Shown in pieces: positions 42,442-50,377 of a stretch of DNA of 58,451 nt. This DNA comes from an uncultured Acidovorax sp. (GTDB lineage: Bacteria > Pseudomonadota > Gammaproteobacteria > Burkholderiales > Burkholderiaceae_C). The stretch is taken from NCBI GenBank assembly GCA_913774625.1, contig CAJYHL010000035.1, forward strand, positions 1-58,451, given 5' to 3'. How positions within the stretch are numbered: position 1 is the stretch's first letter; each line of letters opens with the position of its first letter. The notes under the pieces were generated by a model, which made no database searches, was not told where the DNA came from, and saw only the letters and a list, made by a program, of their open reading frames with translations. Both the position numbers and the translations under genes were made by a program.

Positions 42442-44712
42442 ATGACTGCGGTGTTGAACAAACCTCTTGTTTCCGATGGGCTGCCGAGCGAAGGCCCGGG
42501 CGGCACGAGTCCGTCCGCAGCGGTCGCCAACGCGGCGGCCGCCAGCTTTGCCGCGCTGGTGGACAGCCTCGACTATCTGGACCCGGCCAGCATCGAGCAG
42601 GTACGCAAAGCCTACCGCTTCGCCGACGAAGCGCACCTGGGGCAACTACGCAGCAGCGGCGAGCCCTACATCACCCACCCCATCGCGGTCACCGCCCAGT
42701 GCGCCAGCTGGAAGCTCGACGCCCAGGCCCTGATGGCCGCCCTGCTGCACGATTCCATGGAAGACTGCGGCGTCACCAAGGCCGACCTGATCGAGCGCTT
42801 CGGCGCGCCGGTGGCCGAGCTGGTGGACGGCCTGACCAAGCTGGACAAGTTGCAGTTCAACACCCGCGAAGAGAACCAGGCCGAATCCTTCCGCAAGATG
42901 CTGCTGGCCATGGCGCGCGACGTGCGCGTCATCCTCATCAAGCTGGCCGACAGGACGCACAACATGCGCACCCTGTCCGACATGCCGCGCAGCAAATGGG
43001 GCCGCATCTCGTCGGAAACGCTGGAGATCTACGCCCCCATCGCCCACCGCCTGGGCCTGAACCAGACCTACCGCGAGCTGCAGGACCTGTCCTTCCGGCA
43101 TCTGCATCCCTGGCGCTACGCCACGCTGTCCAAGGCCGTCAACAAGGCCCGCAACCGGCGCCGGGACATCGTCCAGAAGGTGCAGAACGAGGTCGATGCA
43201 GCCTTCGCGCGCATTCCCATGAAGGTGCGGCTGGCCGGCCGCGAGAAGACGCTCTACGCCATCTACCAGAAGATGGACCTCAAGCACCTGAGCTTCGCCC
43301 AGGTAACCGACATCTACGGCTTCCGCGTGATCGTTCCCACGGTGACCGACTGCTACACCGCGCTGGGCGTGCTGCACCAGATGTACAAGCCGGTGCCGGG
43401 GCGCTTCAAAGACCACATCGCCATCGCCAAGCTCAACGGCTACCAGTCGCTGCACACCACGCTGGTGGGCCCTTCGGGCGTCAACATCGAATTCCAGATG
43501 CGAACCGAGGAGATGCACGTGGTGGCCGAAGCCGGCGTGGCCGCGCACTGGCTCTACAAGGCGCAGGACGACGAAGGCAGCACGGCAGAGCGCCTGGGCA
43601 CCAAGTGGCTGCAGTCGCTGCTGGACATCCAGAACGAAACCCGCGATGCCGCCGAATTCTGGGACCACGTCAAGGTGGACCTCTTCCCCGACGCGGTCTA
43701 TGTCTTCACGCCCAAGAGCCAGATCATGGCCCTGCCGCGCGGCGCGACGGTGGTGGACTTCGCCTACGCCATCCACAGCAACGTCGGCGACCGCACGACG
43801 GCGGCCAAGATCAACAACGAGCAGGTGCCGCTGCGTACCGAGCTCAAGAACGGCGACGTGGTCGAGATCATCACCGCGCCGGTCTCCACGCCCAACCCGG
43901 CCTGGCTGGGCTTCGTGCGCACCGGCCGGGCGCGCTCGAAGATCCGCCACTACCTGAAGACGCTGGCCCACACCGAATCCGCCAGCCTGGGCGAAAAGCT
44001 GCTCACCCAGGCCCTGCGTGCAGAAGGTCTGGAACAGCTGCCCGACGAGCAGAGCAACCATGCGCTGTGGGACAAGCTGCTGCGCTTCACCGGCAACCGC
44101 AACCGGACCGAACTGATGACGGACATCGGCCTGGGCAAGCGCATCGCCGGCATCGTCGCCAAGCGGCTGGTCGTGCTGATGTCCGAGTACGGCCACCGGC
44201 CCGATGCCCTGCTGCTCACGCGCGAACGCTACAGCTCGCATGAGAACCTCTCGCAAGGCGGACTCACGCTGGACGGCAGCGAGAACGCCTCGGTGCAGTA
44301 CGCCCACTGCTGCCGCCCCGTGCCCGGCGACTCCATCGTCGGCTACCTGGGCAAGGGCGAAGGCCTGGTGGTGCACAACAGCGCCTGCAGCGTGGCCAAG
44401 AAGCTGCAGCACAAGGACAGCGAACGCTTCATCGCCGTGGACTGGTCGGACGAGCCCACCCGGCTGTTCGAGACCGGCATCGTCGTCACCATCTCGAACG
44501 GCAAGGGCGTGCTGGCCCGCATCGCCGCGGAACTGGCCAGCTCCGAAGCAGACATCGTGCACGTGGAGATGGACGATGCCGTGGCCATGGACACGACCGA
44601 TCTGCGCCTGGTCGTGGCGGTGCGCGACCAGGCCCACCTGGAAACGGCCCTGCGCAACCTGCGCCGCACCCAGTCGGTGCTGCGCGCCTTCAGGATACTG
44701 CCGCAGGGCTGA
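42442..44712 (+). CDS. spoT: Bifunctional (p)ppGpp synthetase/hydrolase SpoT
   Basis: 756 aa from ATG 42442 (ATTAAAGG before it). The N-terminal HD hydrolase has H79 and HD at 103-104 (LLHDSMED). The synthetase domain carries GFRVIVPTVTDCY and the RFKD motif (near residue 320) that marks bifunctional enzymes, with LNGYQSLHTTLVGP. A TGS domain (VYVFTPKSQIMALPRGATVVDFAYAIH), a CC/zinc-finger-like region (CCRPVPGDSIVGY) and a C-terminal ACT domain complete it. It controls the stringent response alarmone. It converges on greB. Confidence 0.96.
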   Translation: MTAVLNKPLVSDGLPSEGPGGTSPSAAVANAAAASFAALVDSLDYLDPASIEQVRKAYRFADEAHLGQLRSSGEPYITHPIAVTAQCASWKLDAQALMAALLHDSMEDCGVTKADLIERFGAPVAELVDGLTKLDKLQFNTREENQAESFRKMLLAMARDVRVILIKLADRTHNMRTLSDMPRSKWGRISSETLEIYAPIAHRLGLNQTYRELQDLSFRHLHPWRYATLSKAVNKARNRRRDIVQKVQNEVDAAFARIPMKVRLAGREKTLYAIYQKMDLKHLSFAQVTDIYGFRVIVPTVTDCYTALGVLHQMYKPVPGRFKDHIAIAKLNGYQSLHTTLVGPSGVNIEFQMRTEEMHVVAEAGVAAHWLYKAQDDEGSTAERLGTKWLQSLLDIQNETRDAAEFWDHVKVDLFPDAVYVFTPKSQIMALPRGATVVDFAYAIHSNVGDRTTAAKINNEQVPLRTELKNGDVVEIITAPVSTPNPAWLGFVRTGRARSKIRHYLKTLAHTESASLGEKLLTQALRAEGLEQLPDEQSNHALWDKLLRFTGNRNRTELMTDIGLGKRIAGIVAKRLVVLMSEYGHRPDALLLTRERYSSHENLSQGGLTLDGSENASVQYAHCCRPVPGDSIVGYLGKGEGLVVHNSACSVAKKLQHKDSERFIAVDWSDEPTRLFETGIVVTISNGKGVLARIAAELASSEADIVHVEMDDAVAMDTTDLRLVVAVRDQAHLETALRNLRRTQSVLRAFRILPQG

Positions 44713-44753
44713 AACGGCCTCCGCCCGCAGCCGCTGCCAGGCAGGCTTTTCTT

Positions 44754-45329
44754 TCACGCACCGGGCGCAGCCGGCCCGGGATAGCGCACAGCCAGCACTT
44801 CGAGCGTGCGCGTGCCGCCCGGCGTCTGCAGCGCGACGGCATCGCCTTCGCGCGCCTTGAGCAAGGCCCTTGCGACCGGCGAGATCCAGCTGACGTCGCC
44901 ACGGGTGTTGTCCGCCTCGTCCACGCCCAAAATGGTGATGGTGCGCTCGCTGCCTTCGTCGTCCGCATAGGTCACCGTAGCGCCGAAGAAGATCTGGTCC
45001 GACCCCGCATGCACGGACGGATCCACCACCTCCGCGATTTCCAGGCGCTTGGTCAGGAAGCGGATGCGCCGGTCGATTTCCCGCAGGCGCTTCTTGCCGT
45101 AGAGATAGTCGCCGTTCTCGGAACGGTCGCCGTTGCTCGCAGCCCAATGCACGACCTCCACGACACGCGGCCTCTCGTTGTCCATGAGGTCCAGCAGTTC
45201 GGCCCTCAGCCGCGCGTAGCCGGCCGGCGTCATGTAGTTCTTGCTTCCGGCAGGCAGCGGGGCGACCGCGACTTCATCGTCGCCGTCATCGCCCGCTGCA
45301 TCGTTCTCTTTGGTGAAAGCCTTGCTCAT
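44754..45329 (-). CDS. greB: Transcription elongation factor GreB
   Basis: 191 aa; rescues backtracked RNA polymerase by stimulating transcript cleavage. N-terminal coiled coil NYMTPAGYARLRAELLDLMDNERPRVVEVVHWAASNGDRSENGDYLYGKKRLREIDRR includes the acidic tip (DRSENGDY), and the FKBP-like C-terminal domain is complete. An acidic 25-residue N-terminal extension (DDGDDEVAVAP) is longer than in enteric GreB. Converges on spoT with a 41-bp gap. Confidence 0.94.
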   Translation of the reverse strand: MSKAFTKENDAAGDDGDDEVAVAPLPAGSKNYMTPAGYARLRAELLDLMDNERPRVVEVVHWAASNGDRSENGDYLYGKKRLREIDRRIRFLTKRLEIAEVVDPSVHAGSDQIFFGATVTYADDEGSERTITILGVDEADNTRGDVSWISPVARALLKAREGDAVALQTPGGTRTLEVLAVRYPGPAAPGA

Positions 45330-45444
45330 ATCCGATAGCCTGTGTGATTCGCATAAGCCACGCCTTTCCGCGCAGCCCGGTCCGAGGCTTTGTAACCCAA
45401 AAGAGCAGCCCGCTCAGCGTGGCTGCGGCCTGGGGGCCCCGGGG

Positions 45445-45651
45445 TCAATGGTGGGGCGGTGGATCCTGCACGGGCTCGTCGCCTCCAGGACTGGAGGGCG
45501 GCTCCTCCACCTCCGGCGAAGGCTCCCACTGCGGAGATGGCGGAATATCGAGCGGAGGTACGGGCTGCGGGCTGCCCGGCTGGGGCATGGGCGTGGAGGT
45601 CATCAGGGCAGGCATGGTGCGAATTGCTGGGTGTCGTTGCAATGAAGGCAT
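45445..45651 (-). CDS. Possible small Pro-rich protein
   Basis: In this frame the C-terminal part (TSTPMPQPGSPQPVPPLDI then EVEEPP and GGDEPVQDPPPHH) is a proline/acidic sequence like small hypothetical proteins seen in Comamonadaceae (recollection). Starts at 45651, 45615 and 45603 (shortest 52 aa) are possible and none has a good ribosome site. The opposite strand is also open, so coding is uncertain. Nothing else was recognised in the 510-bp gap between greB and the tRNA terminator. Confidence 0.4.
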   Translation of the reverse strand: MPSLQRHPAIRTMPALMTSTPMPQPGSPQPVPPLDIPPSPQWEPSPEVEEPPSSPGGDEPVQDPPPHH

Positions 45652-45796
45652 CAAGATAGCCCGTCGCCCTCTCCTGCCATGCCGGCGAATGCCGCGACCT
45701 TGCGCTCGGAGCACCAGGCGCGGCTGGCTGGTGCGACTCCCCCAGAAATTCTCCAAGGGCTTCTGGAGCGGGTAGCGCGAAAACGCTCCCCACAAC

Positions 45797-45830
45797 GGAA
45801 AAAGCCCTAGAACATTTCTGTTCTAGGGCT
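45797..45830 (-). terminator. Intrinsic terminator of the tRNA-Arg transcript
   Basis: A perfect 12-bp stem (45803-45814 with 45819-45830; AGCCCTAGAACA) with a 4-nt loop is followed on the minus strand by five Ts. It lies 8 bp after the tRNA 3' end. Confidence 0.88.
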
Positions 45831-45837
45831 TACCGTT

Positions 45838-45914
45838 TGGTGCGGCTGGCAGGAATCGAACCCACGACCCCTTGGTTCGTAGCCAAGTACTCTATCCAGC
45901 TGAGCTACAGCCGC
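45838..45914 (-). tRNA. tRNA-Arg (anticodon ACG)
   Basis: 77 nt on the minus strand including an encoded CCA. The acceptor stem GCGGCTG pairs with CAGCCGC, the anticodon loop is CTACGAA (ACG, reading CGU/CGC after A-to-I editing), and the T-loop is GGTTCGATTC. A terminator follows directly. Confidence 0.96.
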
Positions 45915-46100
45915 TAAGCTTTGAATTATAGCATGATTTTTTACGCTACTTCAAAAAATCGACTTTTTAACTTTTGCCTTTTAGGCAGCTGCTTTAAAGC
46001 CGATGCGTAATTGTAGCGCAACTTTCGAGGCTTCCGGCAAAAGTTCGCCACTTTGCTCGCATTGCCCGAAAGAAGCGCTGCCCAGAACGCGAACACGTCC

Positions 46101-47426
46101 TCAGAAATCCGCCACCTTGCCCCAGGCCGACTCCTTGAAGCGTTCAGGCTGGTAGGGCTTGGGATCGAAGAGCGGCGCATCGCCCGTCACCAAGTCGGCG
46201 ATAAGGTGGCCGGCGCCCGGTCCGATGCCGAAACCATGGCCCGAGAAACCGGCCGCCAGGATGAAGCCCGGAATGCCGTCGACGGGGCCGATGCCCGGCA
46301 CGCCGTCGGGCGTGCTGTCCACATAGCCGGCCCAGGCGTTGGCGATGCTGGCGCTGCGCAGCGGGGGCAGCAGCTCGACGGCGCGGCGATGGGTTTCCTT
46401 CACCGCGGCCGGATCCGGTTTCGGGTCGAGGATGCGCACCCGCTCCATGGGCGTGACCTCGTCCAGGCGCCAGCGGCTCAAGGTTTCGTGGCCCGAGCGC
46501 ATGCCTTCCAGGCCACCCGGGAAGACGTTGCGCCAGCGCTTGGCGAACATTGGCACGAACTGGGGTGCGAAGCGCAGCAGCTGCGGCGTCGGGTCCACGC
46601 GCCCGCGGCCGCTGATCGCCAGGGTGTAGCTGCCGTCGCTGCGCCGCGTCAGCGACACGCCTGCAGTGTGCAGGGTATCGGGCAGTCGCTCGTCGATGGC
46701 CGATACGCGCACGATGGACTGGCGCACCGTGGCGAGCGGAAAGCGCACGCCCAGCTGGCGGCAGAAGGACGAGGCCCAGGCGCCGCCGGCCATCACGGCC
46801 ATGCGGGTCTTGATGGTGCCGGCCTCCGTCACGACGCCGCTGACGCGCCCGCCTTCCAGGTCCAGGCCGCGCACGGCGCAGTTCTGATGCACGCTGCCGC
46901 CGAGGCGCATGAAGGCCTCGGCCACGGCGGGCGCGGCCTTGCCCGGGTCCGCCGTGCCGTCGGTGGGCGAGAAGACGCCGCCCTTCCAAGCGCGCCCGGT
47001 GGCGCTGCCGCGCAGCGTGGCCTGCTCCGCGCTCAGCATGTGCGTGACCACGCCGGCCGTCTTGGCGAACCTGCCCCATTGGGCCCAGCGCTCCAGCTCG
47101 GCCTCGTCGTTGCTCAGGTAGAACAGGCCGCAGCGCTTGAAGCCCGTGTCCTGGCCCGTGTCCCGGGCGAACTGCTCCCACAGCTCCAGGCTCTTGGTCG
47201 CCATGGGCAGCTCGCGCGCATCGCGGTTCTGCTGGCGGCACCAGCCCCAGTTGCGGCTGGACTGCTCGGCGCCGATGACACCCTTTTCAACCAGCGCCAC
47301 CGACAGGCCACGCTTGGCCAGGTAATAGGCGGTGAACACGCCGATGATCCCCGCGCCGATCACGACGGCGTCGGCGCTGGCGGGCAATGGAGAGGACGTT
47401 TCTAGGACGCGCAGGGGTTGGAGCAT
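46101..47426 (-). CDS. FAD-dependent amine/amino-acid oxidoreductase (DadA-like)
   Basis: 441 aa. The dinucleotide-binding motif VVIGAGIIGVFTAYYLAKRG (GxGxxG at 24-29) and the DAO-family C-terminal block GYVDSTPDGVPGIGPVDGIPGFILAAGFSGHGFGIGPG are clear. Such enzymes oxidise secondary amines or amino acids, giving an imine or aldehyde. It lies 119 bp after an aldehyde dehydrogenase on the same strand, so the pair could carry out amine to aldehyde to acid oxidation (inference). No signal peptide. Substrate unknown. Confidence 0.9.
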   Translation of the reverse strand: MLQPLRVLETSSPLPASADAVVIGAGIIGVFTAYYLAKRGLSVALVEKGVIGAEQSSRNWGWCRQQNRDARELPMATKSLELWEQFARDTGQDTGFKRCGLFYLSNDEAELERWAQWGRFAKTAGVVTHMLSAEQATLRGSATGRAWKGGVFSPTDGTADPGKAAPAVAEAFMRLGGSVHQNCAVRGLDLEGGRVSGVVTEAGTIKTRMAVMAGGAWASSFCRQLGVRFPLATVRQSIVRVSAIDERLPDTLHTAGVSLTRRSDGSYTLAISGRGRVDPTPQLLRFAPQFVPMFAKRWRNVFPGGLEGMRSGHETLSRWRLDEVTPMERVRILDPKPDPAAVKETHRRAVELLPPLRSASIANAWAGYVDSTPDGVPGIGPVDGIPGFILAAGFSGHGFGIGPGAGHLIADLVTGDAPLFDPKPYQPERFKESAWGKVADF

Positions 47427-47545
47427 GGAGGACTCTCTCGCTTCTCTTCAGGATGGATCGCGGCGCAGGTCCGCAGGACTTGGCGCTGCGATCGCGGTTG
47501 GAAATGCATGGGCGGCGGCGTTCGGGGACATCCGGCAAGGCGGAC

Positions 47546-49024
47546 TCATGCGCCCTCCACGGCGCCATAGCCCAGGATGGCCTTGGTCTCCAGATACTCC
47601 TGCAGCCCTTCGACGCCGAATTCGCGGCCGTTGCCCGATTGCTTGTAGCCGCCGAAGGGCGCATCGGGGCTCCAGGCCGGGTTGTTGATATGCACCTGGC
47701 CCGCGCGGATGCGCAGCGCGACGGCTCGCGCGGCGACGAGGTCCTGCCCCTGGACATGGGCGCCGAGGCCATAGACCGTGTCGTTGGCGATCTCCACGGC
47801 ATGGTCCACCGTGTCGTAGGGAATGATGGCGAGCACCGGACCGAAGATCTCTTCCTGCGCGATCCTCATGTCCGAGCGCACGTCGGAAAAGATGGTCGGG
47901 CGCGCATAGAAGCCGCGGTCCAGCCCCGCAGGGCGCCCCGGGCCGCCGCAGATCAGGCGCGCGCCCTCTTCCAGGCCGGCGCCGATCATTTCCTGCACCC
48001 GGTTGAACTGGGCGCGATTGGCCAGCGGACCGTGGGTGGTGGACTCAGAACGCGGGTCTCCGACGACGAAGGCCGAAACCGCCTCGCAGGCAAGGCGCTC
48101 GACCTCGGCCAGGCGGTTGCGCGGAACAATCATGCGGGTGGGCGCGCTGCACGATTGGCCCACGTTGCGCATGCCCGATGCGACGCCCGCCGGCACGGCG
48201 CGGGCCAGGTCGGCGTCGGGCAGGATGAGGTTGGGCGACTTGCCGCCCAGCTCCTGCGCCACGCGCTTGACGGTGGGCGCCGCCGCCTGCGCCACCAGCA
48301 CGCCGGCTCGGGTGGAACCGGTGATCGAAACCATGTCCACTTCCGGGTGCGACGACAGCGCGGCGCCCACCACCGGGCCTTCGCCGCCCACCAGATTGAA
48401 GACCCCGGCGGGGAAGCCGGCGTCATGCACGGCCTCGGCGAACAGCAGGGCGCTGAAGGGCGAGAGCTCGCTGGGCTTGAGCACGACGGTGCAGCCAGCC
48501 GCCAGCGCGGGACCGACCTTGGCGGTGATCTGGTAGAGCGGCCAGTTCCAGGGCGTGATCAGGCCGCAGACGCCGATGGCCTCTCGCGCTATGGCAGTGC
48601 CCCCCCGCTGGGTGACGAAGGCATAGCTGCCGGCCAGGTCACGGGCCACGCGCAGATGCTCGGCCGCCACCGGCACCTGCGCGCCCCGGGCGGCGCCGAT
48701 CGCGGAGCCCATCTCCAGCGAGATCATCTGCGCGAAGTCCTCTGCGCGTTCCAGGACCAGGGCATGCAGCCGGCCCAGCAGCGCGGAGCGTGCCTGCGGC
48801 GCCGTGCCGGACCAGCCGGCGAAGGCGCGCCGGGCGGCCAGCACGGCGGCCGCCACGTCCTCTGCATCGCCCAGCGCGATCTCGGCCACCGCCTGCTCCG
48901 TGGAAGGGTCGAACACCGGCACCCGGCCCTGCCCGGAAGGCCGCGTCCACGCGCCGTCGATATAGAGGCTGTCCAGACGGCCTGCTTCGGCCAGGCGCTT
49001 GAGGATGTCGTCGGAAGAATGCAT
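47546..49024 (-). CDS. Aldehyde dehydrogenase
   Basis: 492 aa from ATG 49024 (MHSSDDILKRL). Catalytic E258 in AQELGGKSP and C292 in NVGQSCSAPTR; TPWNWPLYQITAKVGPAL and ITGSTRAG complete the cofactor site. This is the third aldehyde dehydrogenase of the window and is not closely similar to the other two. It is followed by the FAD oxidoreductase gene and probably shares its promoter, in the 320-bp region up to 49347. Confidence 0.93.
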   Translation of the reverse strand: MHSSDDILKRLAEAGRLDSLYIDGAWTRPSGQGRVPVFDPSTEQAVAEIALGDAEDVAAAVLAARRAFAGWSGTAPQARSALLGRLHALVLERAEDFAQMISLEMGSAIGAARGAQVPVAAEHLRVARDLAGSYAFVTQRGGTAIAREAIGVCGLITPWNWPLYQITAKVGPALAAGCTVVLKPSELSPFSALLFAEAVHDAGFPAGVFNLVGGEGPVVGAALSSHPEVDMVSITGSTRAGVLVAQAAAPTVKRVAQELGGKSPNLILPDADLARAVPAGVASGMRNVGQSCSAPTRMIVPRNRLAEVERLACEAVSAFVVGDPRSESTTHGPLANRAQFNRVQEMIGAGLEEGARLICGGPGRPAGLDRGFYARPTIFSDVRSDMRIAQEEIFGPVLAIIPYDTVDHAVEIANDTVYGLGAHVQGQDLVAARAVALRIRAGQVHINNPAWSPDAPFGGYKQSGNGREFGVEGLQEYLETKAILGYGAVEGA

Positions 49025-49347
49025 GGGAACGGTCACGGTCTTGTGGAACGAGGCAGGAGCGACGCGAAAGGCAGGCAAGCCGGCAGCATGGCTTCCGGGC
49101 TGCGGCGAGGGCCGCAGTGCAGGCAGGCCGGCAGAGCGCGCCCATCGATGGACAATTGCACCATGCAGCGCGCTGCAGGCCGTTCGGAAAAACGGAGCTC
49201 ACTGGAGCGAAGCTGCGGTTTTCGGGGCCGGCCACGGCATGGGATGCGGTCTGCCACATGGCAGTGCGCGCATGCACCCGCATGTGGCGGGCCCGCACCA
49301 CCGGGCCGCGCGCGTTGGCGGTCTGGCTAAGGCGGCGCGTCAGTCAG
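49025..49347. other. Intergenic region upstream of the ALDH/FAD operon
   Basis: No gene recognised. An inverted repeat GCCACATG (49253-49260) and CATGTGGC (49281-49288), 20 nt apart, could be an operator or part of a hairpin. A short TCAG tandem repeat lies at 49341-49355 and includes the GH16 stop codon. A promoter for the minus-strand operon is expected here but was not identified. Confidence 0.45.
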
Positions 49348-50133
49348 TCAGTCAGGCCTGGCCTGCCAGACCCTCACCCAGTTCACATCCATGTGATAGC
49401 GGCCTTCGCGCTGGCTGCCATAGCCGCCGGCCGGAATCTCGCCGGCCCAGCCACGGTCCTTGATCTCGCAGGTCAGGCGGATGTCCTGGCCCGTGGCCGA
49501 CACGGCGGCACTGGTCTGCCAGCGTGGCTCGCCGTCCACATAGAACACATAGCCCTCGGCGGTCCACAAGAGGCCATAGACATGCCAGCTGCCATCGAGC
49601 GACTCCGGTGCTGTCCAGTGCGAACCCGCATGCTTGTGGTCGCTGCCGTAGCCATCCCAGTGCAGGTTGAAGGAGGCCAGATGGCCGATGTCGCGGCCTT
49701 GCTGATCGGTGGCCCGGTGCTCGACGATGTCGATCTCCACCCCGGCCGCAGCCGGATCGCCCAGGGGCTTGCCCACCGTGGGCGACTGCAGCCAGAACGC
49801 GCAGTGCCCGCCCGGCGCATCCTGGAAGCGGATGCGCGCCTCGAAATAGCCGAAGCGCGGCAGATAGCGGCCGGTGGTCGTCAGGAAACCGGTGTAGTGC
49901 CTGCCGTTCTCGGTGTAGGTGCCGATACGCAGATTTCCGCCGCCCGTGGTGACCGCTGCCGGCGTCAGGGTGGCGTTGTCGCGGACCTTGTCGTAGGCCA
50001 GCCATTTACCGGCATCGAGCGCCGGGCTCTGGAAATCGTCCTGCCAGACCAGACGGTAGCCGGATGGCGGAGCGGCCATGGCACCAGCAGTCCATAGCAG
50101 CCCCACGGCAAAAAGTGCTTTGGCCCGATGCAT
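49348..50133 (-). CDS. Secreted glycoside hydrolase family 16 (beta-glucanase-like)
   Basis: 261 aa from ATG 50133, supported by an AAGGAG ribosome site. A signal peptide (HRAKALFAVGLLWTAGAMAA) precedes the GH16 domain. The catalytic motif ExDxxE is VEIDIVEH (E133 nucleophile, D135, E138 acid/base), with GRYLPRFGYFEARIRF and the late HVYGLLWTAEGYVFYVDGEPRW as further family blocks. GH16 enzymes cut beta-1,3/1,4-glucans, agar or similar glycans outside the cell. It is divergent from the molybdopterin oxidoreductase, and no other polysaccharide genes are near. Confidence 0.93.
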   Translation of the reverse strand: MHRAKALFAVGLLWTAGAMAAPPSGYRLVWQDDFQSPALDAGKWLAYDKVRDNATLTPAAVTTGGGNLRIGTYTENGRHYTGFLTTTGRYLPRFGYFEARIRFQDAPGGHCAFWLQSPTVGKPLGDPAAAGVEIDIVEHRATDQQGRDIGHLASFNLHWDGYGSDHKHAGSHWTAPESLDGSWHVYGLLWTAEGYVFYVDGEPRWQTSAAVSATGQDIRLTCEIKDRGWAGEIPAGGYGSQREGRYHMDVNWVRVWQARPD

Positions 50134-50332
50134 CGCCTGCTCCTTCGTTGTATCTCGCGAAAGTGGCAAAGCATATCCACCGCTTGGCCGCCCTGCTTTC
50201 GGTGAGCCGAAACCCCTTGCGTGTCAGCCACCGCCGCGTCTTGCCCCAAGTCACTGCGTAAGCCGTTGCACGGCCCGGTCAGGCCGCGTACGCTGGCCCG
50301 ACCGGCATTCGAGCGCCCTCCAGGAGATACGC

Positions 50333-50377
50333 ATGCGACAAGGCAGCACGCCATTGAAGAAAGCTTCCCGTGGCTAA
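50333..50377 (+). CDS. Possible 14-aa leader ORF overlapping the oxidoreductase start
   Basis: An ATG with a good CAGGAGA ribosome site opens a 14-codon frame (MRQGSTPLKKASRG) whose TAA lies at 50375-50377. The oxidoreductase begins at a GTG (50370) inside this frame's end, with only a weak ribosome site of its own. This looks like translational coupling; a frameshift in the assembly that would join both is the alternative. Confidence 0.35.
   Translation: MRQGSTPLKKASRG

Noticed and set aside
45941-46180. 79-codon minus-strand frame between tRNA-Arg and the FAD oxidoreductase
   Set aside because: It overlaps the 3' end of the oxidoreductase, has no ribosome site or domain, and covers AT-rich spacer.
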